From Corylus avellana (Eukaryota > Streptophyta > Magnoliopsida > Fagales > Betulaceae), in NCBI RefSeq assembly GCF_901000735.1, contig NC_081541.1, forward strand, positions 22,442,172-22,506,171: a stretch of 64,000 nucleotides of DNA, read 5' to 3'. Below the pieces are notes generated by a model. It saw nothing but the letters and a program-made list of their open reading frames with translations. It ran no database searches and was not told where the DNA came from. Below are positions 1-10,837 of this stretch, in pieces. The position numbers and the translations under genes are program-made. Position 1 is the stretch's first letter, and the number at the start of each line of letters is the position of its first letter.

Positions 1-133
1 AAGGCTTGTTGCATATGCTAAATGCAATCGTCTCTCCCACGAAAGAGGATTTATGTTTTGTTTTGTTTTGTTTTCATTCTATTTTTCGTTTTGTTTTGCT
101 AAGGGACTAGCAAAAGTTAAGTTTGGGGGTGTT
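1..133 (+). mobile_element. 3' end of an LTR-1 gypsy element internal region, with polypurine tract
   Basis: This short piece lies just inside the LTR that starts at 134 and matches, in reverse complement, the bases at 46064-46200 next to the minus-strand LTR-1. It ends in a purine-rich tract (AAGTTTGGGGGTGTTT, about 119-133), the usual plus-strand primer for reverse transcription. The rest of the internal region lies left of the window. It contains no reading frame. Confidence 0.75.
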
Positions 134-1507
134 TGATGTGTGCCAAATATTGCATATTTGGACCCCTTAATTTACTTGTGTTAATCCTTTAGCTGTGTTA
201 TTATCTGATGTTCTGTGTTAGTTTTGTGTTTTTAGTATTTTGTAGGTGTTGAAGAAAAAATACTTTTTGGAAGAAAACATACTTTGAGAAGACCTAGATG
301 ATGTGGTTAAGTTTAACCAAATCCAAGAAATGGGTAAATCGGATTAAGGATAAGATTGAATAAAATTTCGAATTGGATTCAAATTCAGATTCTATACGTC
401 TCAGTATTTTGACCATAACTTTTCGCTCACATATCCGATTGAGGTGATTCAAGTGGCATTGGAAAGATAACTCAAAATACTACAATTCATTGTGAAATAG
501 GAGTTTGCTAGTTCGGACGTTTACTATTCCAAAATCGTCCCGTAATTAAATGGTACAAACCTGGACGAATTGTATCCGATTTCAACTTGTAAAACCCTAA
601 GTTTTAGGTCTATAAATAGGGAATTATCAGATTAGTTGAGGGGACTACGAATTTGAAGATTGCAGAGGAGAAAGAAGAGAGTTTAAGGTTTTCCTAACTT
701 TTGAATCTCTACTTTGTGATTCTTATTTGTAAGTACTCGATTTTACATTATGAATTCAATCAATTTTGTTTTGTCTTTCAATAACATGAGAGGCTAAACC
801 TTCAACTAAGGTTGAAGATGAAGCCTCACTTATGATTAACAACTTTGTTTCATGTATGTAATATTTCCCAATTTAATGGTTTAATTGCTCTATTGTTTTA
901 CTTCTAATCAATTGGATTGAATAACTCTTGGATATCTTTTGTGATTCAAGGATACACTTGATGATTTAAGATTATTCAATATAATTGATTGCTTGGTTTT
1001 CTTTGTTAAAAATTGGATTTCCCCTGTGATTTATTCTCTGGATACAATTGATGTTTTGATAAAGATTGGATATTTTCTTGTGATTTACGGATACAGTTAA
1101 TGATTTGATCGAATATTGGATTTCTTTTGTGATTTGGGTTATGAATGGATACATGGGATCTTTTGATTAATTCTTTGAAGCAATAGTAAAACAAACTTAA
1201 GATTTATATGTGAGAACTTTGGAGAATATTATAGATCATGAAATTATGTTGTTATGAATTTGTGAGTGCGGATTCCGAAACCTTAGTGCTTCGTCATAAG
1301 ATTTTAATCACTTTAAATTGTTCATGCTTTTGCTTTTTCATTCAAACAAAAAAATCTCTCAAAAATTTGGAACTAGATTAGGGTTTAATTAATTTAGATT
1401 TAAAATTGCTTTCAAGAATACAATTCCCTGTGGGTTCGACCTCGCACTTGCAATCCATTAACTACAATTGATTCGTGCACTTGCGAGTTAAATAAATTTG
1501 CACAACA
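134..1507 (+). mobile_element. LTR-1 family 3' LTR (Ty3/gypsy-type)
   Basis: The LTR begins TGATGTGTGCC and ends TTTGCACAACA, so it keeps TG...CA ends, and it matches the minus-strand LTRs at 44681-46063 and 50311-51711. A TATA-like box (TATAAATAG) lies near 611. A polypurine tract directly upstream marks it as a 3' LTR. Directly after it the reading frame of a Tat-like integrase resumes, with ATAAT (1508-1512) as the likely target duplication; the left copy of that duplication is outside the window. Confidence 0.85.
905..1165 (+). repeat. Degenerate tandem repeat inside the LTR-1 LTR
   Basis: Four to five diverged units of about 45-60 bp follow one another, each containing variants of TTTTGTGATT followed by GGATACA and TTGATGATTTGAT. 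The same series is seen in reverse orientation at about 7540-7770, 45010-45250 and 50650-50890, so it belongs to the LTR family and was not made at this site. Confidence 0.6.
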
Positions 1508-2163
1508 ATAATGGCAGGCAATTTGACTGCGACTCATTCCGAGACTAGTGTGCCAAGCTCCGGGTAAGGAACTACAACTCATCTCCAGGGCATTCCCAGG
1601 CTAACGAACAAGTGGAGGCTACCAACAAAACGATTTTCAAAATCTTGAAGAAAAAACTTGATGATTGTAAAGGAGATTAGGTTGAAGATCTTCCAAAAGT
1701 TTTGTGGGCATACCGGACAACCAGAAGAACTCCAACTGAGGAGACACCATATGCCTTGGCATTCGAAACTGAGGTAGTCATTCCAGTCGAGGTAGGCTCA
1801 GGCAGCTATCGTGTAGAGGCCTTCCAGCCCGAGACCAACAACGAGGGTTTACAGCTCCACCTGGACTTGCTACAAGAGAAGCGGGATCGAGCCTAAATGA
1901 CTATGTCAGCATACCAAGCAAGAGTGACTCGGTATTTTAACAGGAAGGTCAAACCTCGACGCTTCAAAGTTGGGGATATGGTCTTATGTAGAATCACACT
2001 GGCAACCAAGGACCCAGTTGAGGGAAAGCTGGCTCCTAATTGGGAAGGACCCTACAGGGTGATTAAGTGCAAAAGGGCAGGAGCATACCACTTGGAGGAT
2101 TCCAAAGGTAAGGCTTTTCCGTGGCCTTGGAATGCTGAGCACCTCAAAAAGTACTATGTTTAA
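1508..2163 (+). pseudogene. Integrase C-terminal fragment of copy A
   Basis: The frame encodes the end of a Ty3/gypsy integrase: the part of the catalytic core holding the last acidic residue (SSPGHSQANEQVEATNK-like region near 1580-1630) and the C-terminal region with GDMVLCR and a terminal KKYYV. It aligns along its length with the integrase end of copy B (31050-31706). In-frame stops occur at 1678 (TAG, where copy B has tryptophan) and 1895 (TAA). The N-terminal half is cut off by the LTR-1 insertion at 1507/1508, exactly beside the DNG motif of the active site. No activity is expected. Confidence 0.85.
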
Positions 2164-2349
2164 AATGCTGTAATGTGTGATTTCTCTATTCATTTCATTA
2201 TTTTTATTTCGATGAATAAAGTATCTTGGAGTTAAGGAGCATTCAATATTCATAAGTACAAATTAAAAGGTTTTATAAGTCTCGAAAAATACAGCTGAAA
2301 AGGCTTTTCCGAGCCTTAAAGAAATGCATGCGAAAGAAGCTTTCTTTAA

Positions 2350-2575
2350 ACAAAACCCAGAAATCAAAAACCTTAGGGATTCCCCGAGATTTAACTCGGG
2401 GTACCATAACTATGGTTAAGTTAAAAACCCAAGGGATTCCCCGAGACGTAACTCAGAGAAGCATAACTAATGTTAAATCAAATTCCCCGAGACCTAACTT
2501 GGAGAAACATAACTAAGGTTAAACCAAATTTTTCGAGACCTAACTCGGAGAAACATAATTATGGGCTCTTTCAAA
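2350..2575 (+). repeat. Tandem repeat with CCGAG/CTCGG dyads downstream of pol (copy A)
   Basis: About four diverged units of 50-60 bp each carry TTCCCCGAGACNTAACTCGG followed by AACATAACTATGGTTAA. Each unit holds a small dyad (CCGAG...CTCGG) that could fold as a stem. A matching block with the same units occurs at 31918-32170 in copy B, so the array belongs to the element. Its role is unknown. Confidence 0.65.
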
Positions 2576-3347
2576 CTACCTTAACCAACAGGCAAACATC
2601 AAAAGGTTATTATTCCAAGACCTTATGATAGACTTATGTTATTCTTCCAAACTTTTAACACAAAATTATTCACAAAAACTCATTTCATTAAAAGATTTGA
2701 GATATACAAAGAATCCGTAAAAAGTTTTACATCATTCTTCTTTGGGGACGGAAGTAGGAGCAACTTCAGAGGACTCGGCAAATGTGGTCTCGACGGTATC
2801 GGCCTCTACAGATTGCGCATTACGCGGGGCAGACTTGGTACCTTGGCGCTGTGGATCCAAAAAGGTGATCATAGAAAAATTATTTTATCTCTGTTGCATT
2901 AGGCATGTGTTCTTAGCCCAAGTTTACCAGTTGTACCTTAGTTGCATCCAAACAAGGGATGTCCTCGATCTTCACCTTGTCAAGATTTATTCTTCGGGTC
3001 GAGTCCTTAGCCCATGCTCGAAAGGTTTCGAAGCCCAAGATAAGCCTGTCGGCCCAGGCAGAGTTTCGAACCCATGAGGCAAAGGATAGCTAACGCAGAT
3101 AATTGGCAGCTTGGGTTTTGGCCTCCTTCAGCTGAGCCCTCACCTAGACGTGCTTGCCTTTGAAGAATTTGAGTTTCTCCTCGGCAACGACCTTGGCTTC
3201 ATTTTCCTTCACCACCAAGGCCCTCTAATCCAAGATCTCATTTTGAGCCAATTTCAGCTGATCCGAGACCTCTATGTGCGCTTCTTCTAGCTGATTTAGG
3301 TCTTCTTTGATGATAGAATTGTCCTCCTGAAGTCGGTTTACTTCAGC

Positions 3348-4537
3348 TCAGAGACCTTCAATCTCAGCCGACTGCTCTATGACCTTTGACTCAGCCCTTG
3401 CCCGAGCCGCAACTGCCTCGGAAGTCTTTGCTTGCATTATTGATTGTTGTTGACCTGAGCGCAGCAACTCTTCATCTTGCTTAGCTACCATCTCCTTCAG
3501 CCTGGCATTCTCAGCCTCTAGATCAGCAACTTTGTGTTCAAGACTACTCGTTTTAGTAGCCGAGTCCTTGGCCGCCTTCCGAAAGTAGCAATACAAAATC
3601 AACGACTTCATGATGCTCTGCAACAAGAATTTCATTAGCATGTATGTATAAATAGAAAGAAAGAGAAAGATATTATACTTACAAAAAGTTGAAAGAAAAT
3701 CATCTGCTCAGTCATGCTTTGAGCAGATGTGTCACAGTCCATCGTAAGGTTCTCGTGTGGAATCAAATCCACTAGTGCTAAGAAAGGGTTGCCCTTCAGG
3801 TCACCGCTGAACTTTGCCAGGGGCCCGCTGACAGTCCAATCCTCCTCTAGAGGCCTTACTGGTGAGACGGAAGAAGATGAGGTCTCGGCAGCAGAGGCTC
3901 TCTCGGCAGCTGAGACCCTCTCGGCAGCAGCAGCCTTCTTGGCACATATATGTGTCGACAGCCGAGCCTTTCCTGATTTAGAAGCATGGGCTTCTGGTTC
4001 CTCCTCAGCAATGGGGGGTGGAGGTCGAGCTTCCCCGGCAGCTGCAGTAGGCCCCTCGGTCCTTTCACACACCATCCCCACGGAACTATTTGAGTTCACT
4101 TCTAATTGTATCTCAACCAGTATGTGTTGGATATTCGAGCCTAGGGGTAGGAGTGATATAGAACCAATGGGGATCGCGGTCTCGGCCACGACTCCAGCCG
4201 AGGCCAAAAGAGTAGCATTTAACGGCCGCTCCGGGACGGGCTCGTTTGCAAGGAAGGCCTCGACCTCTGCCATTGGTTTCTCCACGGGTTCAAGACCGGT
4301 CTTTCACCTAGCGGCCAAGAAGCTGGCGAATTGATCCTAAACCTTGGCCTCTGCCGCTTTTATTAGTTTCCTCTTTTTTAGTTGAGGGGCTTCAAGCTCT
4401 TCGGGTTCTTCGGGCTCATCTACCAAGCTCAAAGCCCTGGCCACCCGAGGAGGAGTGTTGAGTTTTTTAGCCCTAACGTCCATTTTCAAGGGCCTTGTAG
4501 TTCGAAATTGTGGAGTAACAGGTTGGACTACTCCCAC
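3348..4537 (-). pseudogene. Distal part of the antisense frame of copy A: Ala/Ser/Glu-rich and coiled-coil segment
   Basis: Three open segments on the minus strand (4537-4337, 4285-3635, 3641-3348) continue the antisense frame that starts at 5456. The middle one (216 codons) is rich in alanine, serine and glutamate with an AAAAERVSAAERASAAE run. The last one has a heptad-like pattern (LEHKVADLEAENARLKEMV) that predicts a coiled coil. The segments lie in two frames with stops between them, so at least one indel has occurred. The same segments occur at 33748-35258 in copy B. Function is not established for the family. Confidence 0.6.
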
Positions 4538-4670
4538 CTGTATGAAGTGGGAAGTTCTTCTGCTTAGGTGGCTCGATTACTTTGCCTTTACCTTCATCAA
4601 GCCTGGGCTTCCGCAGGGTAGCTCCTCGGGTGTTGGTTGCCGGAGGGTCTGAGACAACAAGCTTTGAGTC

Positions 4671-5456
4671 TTAGACGACCACGGAAGCAGGCCTCTTTTT
4701 TGCTCCTCCAGCACCTCCTTCTTGAGCAACGAGGCCTCTCCCTTCCGAGGCCGTACTAATCAATAGGGAGTAGTTCAGTAGACTCTCGTGTCTCTGAGTC
4801 CACGCTAAAACGTCGTTCACACAACACTGCTCATCTTTGGTGAGGATTGGCTCTTTGGACGTGTTCCCTGCAAGAACGCATGTTTCCCGAGGCACCCTCG
4901 GACCTTTGACAGCTTCAGTAGGATGGAACTCCCACTGACCTGTAGCGAAGAAGTATTTACTTTTCCATGCATGATTGCTGGAATATTTGCCGTCTACATG
5001 AATGAATTTTTCCCGTCGTGATTGGAAGTTGTACAAACCTTCACACTTTGGGTTCTTTTGGAGCCAATATACCCATAAAAATTCTCGGGCAGAGAGATAA
5101 TGCCCCAGTCCGAGCGCCATAGGCCAAAGCAACATGCAGGCATAGATATGCTTCCATGCGTTGGGCACAATCTGATGCTGAGCCAAGTTTACATAGCTCA
5201 ACAATTCTCGCACTACCGACAGGAAGGGCAGTTGGAAACCAGTGTGAAACATGGTCTCGTACAGACAAACCTCGTGCGCATCAGATCGCACTATAGCGCC
5301 CACCTGTTCATCATCAAACCGATGCTTCACCGATTTGGGAATAAAACACTCCTCCCGAATTCTAGCTTCGTCAGCTCTGGTCAACGCCGGCTGCCAGCAG
5401 GCTGGATAAGTGTTGCCGCCGAGGACGTTGGAACCTGATCCCTCGTCACCAGACAT
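4671..5456 (-). CDS. Antisense ORF of Tat-like element, resembles 'putative gypsy type transposon' proteins (Transposase_28-like)
   Basis: This 261-codon frame runs antisense to gag-pol between pol and the 3' LTR. The start is the first ATG (5456), which has a matching ATG at 36010 in copy B. The protein begins MSGDEGSG and has a conserved-looking core (about residues 65-170: VCLYETMFHTGFQLPF, PNAWKHIYACMLLWP, WVYWLQ) that resembles from memory the plant family called putative gypsy type transposon (PF04195). Retand and related Tat elements are known to carry antisense ORFs here. A TATA-like stretch (TTTTTAAAG, about 5570-5579, read on the minus strand) lies about 115 bp upstream. No catalytic motif is visible; function unknown. 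Confidence 0.7.
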   Translation of the reverse strand: MSGDEGSGSNVLGGNTYPACWQPALTRADEARIREECFIPKSVKHRFDDEQVGAIVRSDAHEVCLYETMFHTGFQLPFLSVVRELLSYVNLAQHQIVPNAWKHIYACMLLWPMALGLGHYLSAREFLWVYWLQKNPKCEGLYNFQSRREKFIHVDGKYSSNHAWKSKYFFATGQWEFHPTEAVKGPRVPRETCVLAGNTSKEPILTKDEQCCVNDVLAWTQRHESLLNYSLLISTASEGRGLVAQEGGAGGAKKRPASVVV

Positions 5457-5930
5457 AATGATGCAAGGAAAAGAGGAAAGAAAGAAAGCTTTTGGAGAAC
5501 GAAAAGAAAGCAGAAAGTTAGAGCTCTGACCAGGAAGTAGTAGATGGAAAAAGGGAAGTCTACTACCACTTTTTAAAGACTCGCCTCGGCAATATGTGCA
5601 TTAAATGCGCCGAGAGGAGCATGCCTTTGCAGATGACACATGGAGGTACTCGAGTACCTAGCTTAACGAACCGACAAGGTCTCGGGAATACCAACCATCA
5701 CCACTTCGAATTTGAAATTCAATTTTCCTACCAAGATTTGAAAATTGAGCCGCCTCAAATTTGAAATTCAAATTTCAAAAGTTTTTCCCGCCTCAGTCAT
5801 CCGAGACGGGACCCGGAAGACCATAAGTCGTCCCGGATGTCTCCATATGGGGGACAGCCTCGGAAGATAGACCTATTCCTACAGACATGAAATTTCCTTG
5901 GTTCTAAAAACATGGAAATTGGGGGGTAAC
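5457..5930 (+). other. Spacer with AAATTTG/CAAATTT palindromes and polypurine tract of copy A
   Basis: No gene is seen here. Three short inverted repeats built on AAATTTG and CAAATTT lie at about 5700-5785, and the spacer ends in a purine tract, GAAATTGGGGGG (about 5915-5926), that would prime plus-strand DNA synthesis. Both traits recur at 36260-36502 in copy B. Confidence 0.6.
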
Positions 5931-6656
5931 TATTGGGTCATAGATCAAACCATTAAATACCCGGTAATCCTCAGCTCCAGCTCAATCATGGAAAGGCCCA
6001 GGACCAGTAAGGATTCAGGCAAACAAGTCCGAGACCTACATATCCGAGGCCCTCATATCCGAGACCCATGGGATCCGAGACCTTTGAGCCGAGACCGTTA
6101 AGTCCGAGACTAACTCAGGACACACAGGTCTTGACTACAAGAATAACTCGGGTATCTTAAAAGATACAGCCGTTAACAGATAAGTAATCTTGTTTATTCA
6201 AAAGCTGCTATATCTATCTAAAATGCAAATCAAATATATTGTCCAACAAATCATGTACAAATGTTCAAATCAAGTAATACATGCAACCACCAAATCCTAT
6301 GATCTTGATCCCCTAAGATCTCGGAGAGGATGATCACCCAAATCCCTTGTCAGTAACTGCATCGCAGAAACTCAGGGAAGAGTGATTCATTGGTGAAGGG
6401 ACTTCCACTACTTCATACCTATAAAAGACAAATGATCTCTCCATAAAGGGTAAGCGCAACTTTGCCTTTGACTTCTTCTTTTGTTGCTCATACTATCTCT
6501 CATTCTGACTTAGGCATCAGAATGTCCCTACCGGCTCACCCCCGGTCTCTTCGATCCTTCTCTTCTTCTTTGTTGTGCAGTCAAACCACTTGTGTGTTGG
6601 TCAACTCAGAGCCAGCAGGCGTGCCACGTCATCACTAGGAAAACTGTGCTTCAACA
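5931..6656 (+). mobile_element. 3' LTR of Tat-like copy A
   Basis: The LTR starts TATTGGGTCATAGATC (the canonical TG is mutated to TA) and ends GTGCTTCAACA. It matches the LTRs at 23919-24680 and 36503-37182. A cluster of CCGAGACC-type repeats lies at about 6026-6110 and a TATA-like box (CTATAAAAG) near 6419. It is directly followed by LTR-2 sequence. Confidence 0.9.
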
Positions 6657-7271
6657 ATATGCATATGGTATGGACTAAAAAGTTAAATCAATTTGGATGA
6701 CCGAGTCTTAGGTTTAATAAAAGTAGCAAAAGAAATCCACACCGGGTTCTTGGGTTAATCAACATAGGGAACCGGGAGTATACACCCATGCCCTAGGCCC
6801 CATGTGTTTGTCGATTTTCACAAAATATATGTTTTCCTAAAAAACAATTTAGTATACACCCATGCTAAATCCTTTAGGAAAGAAAAGAGTTAGTATACAC
6901 CCATGCCTAACTCGTTGCTTGGGAAAATCTATAGCTTAAGGAGTATACACCCATTTCCTTAGGTTGACAAACATTAGATATATATGACATGATCAAAACA
7001 TTGACATATTGATATATTATCTAAATATAATTAGCTGTGGATATCAAAGCCCTACCTTTAGTTTTTCATTTATCTTTAGATCTTTTTATTTCTTTTTCAC
7101 AATATCAATTCAGTGACAAGTTGATATTTTCAATTAATTCTAAATAAAATCACAGTCCTTGTGGGATTGATCTCGTACTTGCTGCACTATACTATTGTTT
7201 TGATTTTGTGCATTTGCGAGTTAAAACGTACTAAATATTATCTATTAATTTAGGTAGTATTTGGCACAACA
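6657..7271 (+). mobile_element. LTR-2 remnant, 3' half, interrupted by copy A
   Basis: The sequence matches the last 600 bp of the full LTR-2 at 27897-29371, including the series of TATACACCCATGC motifs and the ending TTTGGCACAACA. Its 5' half is outside the window on the far side of copy A. It ends inside an older LTR-1, with AATTG (7272-7276) as the probable right target duplication. Confidence 0.85.
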
Positions 7272-8548
7272 AATTGTATTTTTGAAATAGCAATTTAAAT
7301 CTAAACTAATTAAATCCTAACCTAGTTCCAAAAGGGTTTTGAATTTTAATTTTTGAAATTAAAAGACAAACATAAACTAATTAAAATAAATTAGGAGATA
7401 AAATACTAAGGTTTGAGAATTCACACTCATCGAATCATAACAACATACTTCCATGTTTATCAATATTAATCTGAAGTTCTCACAATTAAAATCTTAGATA
7501 TGTTTTACTATGCTTCAACACTTAATCAAAACCATCACATGTATTCATTCATTGCACAAATCACAAAAGGAATCCAATATCAATTAAATCATCAAATCCA
7601 TACGTAAATCACAAAAGATATCTAATCTTAATTGAAACACCAAATGTATCCGTAGAACAAATCACAAGGGATATCCAATTATTTAGGCAAATAAAATCAA
7701 GCAATTAATTATGTAAAATTATTTTAAATCATCAAGTGTATCCTTGAATCACAAAAGATATCCAAGAATCACTCCACACATTGAAAATAAGTAAAACAAT
7801 TGAAATATTATATCCAATAAAATCAGATAAATAAATATTTACATGAAAGTATTGATGTTCTTTATCGGTGAGGCTTCATCCCAACCTTAGTTGGGAATTT
7901 AGCTCCACATAAAAATAAAACATACATCTAAAGAAAACCTAAACTAAAAATAGAAAAACTGTAGAATTTTGCTCTCTGGAATTCTATATCTTTTCTTGAA
8001 TGCAAAAAGGTCTATTTATAGGCTTAGAAAAGTCCTAAAAGCCTTATTAAACCTAGATAATTCGAAGGTCTGTCTCCCAGTCAAAATAGAAGTCTGAAAT
8101 CGGAATAGGATTCGTCCAAATTTGTGTCATTTGATTGCGGAGTGATTTTGGCATAGTAACCGTCCGAATTAGTAAAATCCTATTTCACAACGAATTGTAT
8201 TATTTTGAGTTAGCTTTGCAATGCTACTTGAATTACTTCGATCCAATATTTGAGTAGAAAGTTATGGTCAAAATATTGAGATATGTGCAAAATCTGAATT
8301 TGAATCCAATCCAAAATTTATCTAATCTGAACTTTAATCCGATTTAACCATTTCTTGGATTTAGTTAAACTTAACCACATCATGTAGGTCTTTTCAAAGT
8401 ATGTTTTCTTTCGAAAAGTAGTTTTTCTTCAACGACCTACAAAATACTAAAAACACAAAACTAATACAGAACATTAGATAATAACACTGTTAAAGGATTA
8501 ACTAATGTAAATAAAGGGGTTCAAATATGTAATATTTGGCACTTATCA
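7272..8548 (-). mobile_element. LTR-1 remnant, minus strand
   Basis: Reading the minus strand, the sequence runs from TGATAAGTGCC (8548) through a CTATAAATAG box near 8020 to about 80 bp short of the LTR end, where the LTR-2 insertion cuts it. It matches 50311-51711 over its length. The flank right of 8548 is not a polypurine tract, so it is a 5' LTR or a solo LTR. It is the oldest layer of the left nest. Confidence 0.8.
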
Positions 8549-9998
8549 AATACCCTAAAGGCCAGCCGAGCCATAGCTTAACTGCCCGTGCCACCAAGGC
8601 ATCAATGAGAACCAATGTGGTTTATACTACAAACTACCAATGCTATTACTATATTGTCAATATCTCTTCAAACTATCAATTATGTTAATATTCTTTCTAA
8701 AGTATTAAAAAAAGTCATTATCCACCACAAAGACAAAAATAACTTTAAAATTTTTTAATAAAACAAAAATACCTCTATAAATTAGAAAAAAAAAAAGAAA
8801 AGAAAAGAAAGGAAAAATTACAACTTAAAAAAAAAAACAAAACAAAAGAAAACAGAAACAAAACTAAAAGGAGTGCTTCCCAAATCAAATCGGCACGCTG
8901 CAGCTCTAAATGGCAGTAGAAAAAGGGAGAAATATTAAACATCTCAATTTTTTTTTTTTTCAAAAGTTAATTCCTAAATGATGTGTCATCACCTTATGAG
9001 TTCGTTACATATTTTTTAGAGTAATAAATTTCATTAGATGTTAACACATCATTTATAAATTAATTTTTAAAAATAAAATTTAAAATATATAACACTTCTA
9101 AAAATATAAATAAAAATTGTCCCCTAGAAAGTCGGGTCCTGCGTGACAGAGTCAATGCAGAAAGTACAAGGCGACTACACGCCGCGCGCATAGGCGGCGA
9201 GATTTGGATGCCGCTCTACTCCCACAGGAACGGTAAAAAGGTTCGGCTGCCAATTATAGTTTGACTCTTGTTTTTTCCCTTGAATTCACACTATTTCCCA
9301 AACCCATTTTACTACTTCAAGAGGATCCTCCTCAAGAGATTCCCTTGGTGGGAAAAGCAGTGTGATAGAACTGATGCTGGCTGAGATTGCTGAGGTGGAA
9401 AGAAGTGATTTGGTCGTTGTTAACGGCTACTTTGTCATTTTGTCTTTTTTTTATTTTTTATTTTTTTTTATTTTTATTTTTTTTTAACTTACTTTTAAAT
9501 TCTTGAAGTATTAAAAAAAAAAATTTAAAACTTTAAAACTTATCAATTTGAACTCTTAAATTTTCAATTGCAGTCAATTTAGATTCATCCGTCAGATTTT
9601 AAAAGTTAAAAGTGAAATAATAACATTTATATCCTAGACTTTTTTATAAAATTTCAAATTTATCATTAATTTTAAATTAAAACTTAAAAAATATATATTA
9701 TAAAAAAAAAATCATACATTGATCCACGGTTGGGCTACCTTGTGACCTTTTTTTTTTTTTTTTTAATTTTATATTTTTTAATAAAAAGAAAATTGGATGA
9801 TAATATTGTCTTTTTAAAGGTTTTAACGGTAAAAATTGACGTAAATGTTCAAATTGATTGCAATTTAAAGTTTATGGATCCAACTTGAGAGGTTTTGAAG
9901 TTAGGGAATTTCTCAAATGGGATGGTAATTAAGTTATCCCTTTTTTTTTTTTTCAATGCGTTTATGGCTTCAAATGTCAAAAGAGAGAGGAAGTTTAA
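8549..9998. other. AT-rich DNA without a recognisable gene
   Basis: No reading frame with coding character was found. There are long A or T runs (8785-8860, 8949-8960, 9449-9484, 9745-9765) and a short GC-rich island near 9175-9215 (CCGCGCGC). The segments at about 9530-9600 and 9830-9900 look like diverged inverted copies of each other (both contain forms of TTGCAATCAATTTGAAC), suggesting an old MITE-like element of about 390 bp with unclear ends. Confidence 0.4.
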
Positions 9999-10224
9999 GG
10001 GGTTGTTTGTCAATTGGCTCATACTATTTATCTCAAATTCAATTTTAAAATTAGTGCTTTTTTATATCACATTAATTACATTTTACTACTATTTAAATAA
10101 AATAATAACTATAAAACAAAAATTTTCTATATTTCATATAAAATATTCATACTTTTTTAAGTCATCAATCAAATCTTGCTTCAATAGACACTTTCTTTTT
10201 TTCAAACCAATGACAAACAACCCC
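9999..10224. mobile_element. MITE with 18 bp terminal inverted repeats
   Basis: The left end GGGGTTGTTTGTCAATTGG and the right end CCAATGACAAACAACCCC are inverted copies with one gap. The 226 bp between them is AT-rich and does not code for a credible protein. The end sequence resembles those of many plant hAT or PIF/Harbinger MITEs. I could not see a clean target duplication, so the superfamily is left open. Confidence 0.6.
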
Positions 10225-10621
10225 GGATCAATGTGATGCACTCTACGCGTAAGACTTTTACTTGAGTCTCGTGCATCCATCTTCCCACATTTTTTTAACA
10301 ATTTCTATTGCCTCCCCCACCTCTTTTGCACATTTCCCTGCATTAGAGGAATGTTACCTATTCTTATGATATTATTTTTGTGTTTTTTCTAGTCTTGAAA
10401 AAGAAAAAAATTAAGAAAAAGCTACGAGTACCAATAAATAAACTATACATCATTTTGATACCCATTTTTAGGTAACAAATTTAATACCCATAGTGTATAT
10501 ATATATGAATGGTACTACTTGGTCCCTCCTAAGAGCCAAATAGTCATGAGAAATTATTATTTTTCTTTCCATCCGTCCTCTTATCTAATTCTTGCAAATT
10601 CACCATTAAATTTTTGAAATA

Positions 10622-10798
10622 GATATGCTATAGTATAATAAAAAGATTATTTTTAGCTCATAGAAATTCTAAGAAGCAAGAGGTCACAGGGTCATCAGTG
10701 GGTGAGGTCACAGCAACTACGGAGGGACCTATGACCTCTTGCCACCTAAAACTTTTATAGGCAAAAAATAATCTTTTTATTGTACTATAACATTTATC
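10622..10798. mobile_element. Foldback/MITE-like element with about 33 bp inverted repeats
   Basis: The left arm contains TATAGTATAATAAAAAGATT and the right arm contains its near-perfect inverse, AATCTTTTTATTGTACTATA. The middle is less AT-rich, with two copies of GAGGTCACAG-like sequence. No protein is encoded. The target duplication is not clear. Confidence 0.6.
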
Positions 10799-10837
10799 TT
10801 TTTGAAACCCATATAAACTCAATGATAAATTTATAAG

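Larger units (their letters stand above)
1508..6656 (+). mobile_element. Tat/Retand-like Ty3/gypsy retrotransposon copy A, 5' part absent
   Basis: Order along the element: end of integrase (1508-2163), a tandem-repeat block (2350-2570), antisense reading frames (3348-5456, minus strand), a spacer with AT palindromes and polypurine tract (5457-5930), and a 3' LTR (5931-6656). The same order occurs in copy B (23919-37182). The part upstream of the integrase break lies left of the window beyond the inserted LTR-1 element. After the 3' LTR, an LTR-2 sequence resumes; ATATG (6657-6661) is the probable target duplication. Confidence 0.85.

Noticed and set aside
3729..4334. 201-codon plus-strand frame
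   Set aside because: It mirrors the antisense frame on the minus strand, which is shared with copy B and has coiled-coil features; this one is its shadow.
8775..8963. Minus-strand Phe/Leu-rich frame like a membrane protein
   Set aside because: It comes from homopurine A/G runs read in reverse; low complexity.
9895..10236. 113-codon open frame on the plus strand
   Set aside because: It is Phe/Ile/Lys-rich because of AT-rich DNA, overlaps a MITE with inverted ends, and shows no domain.
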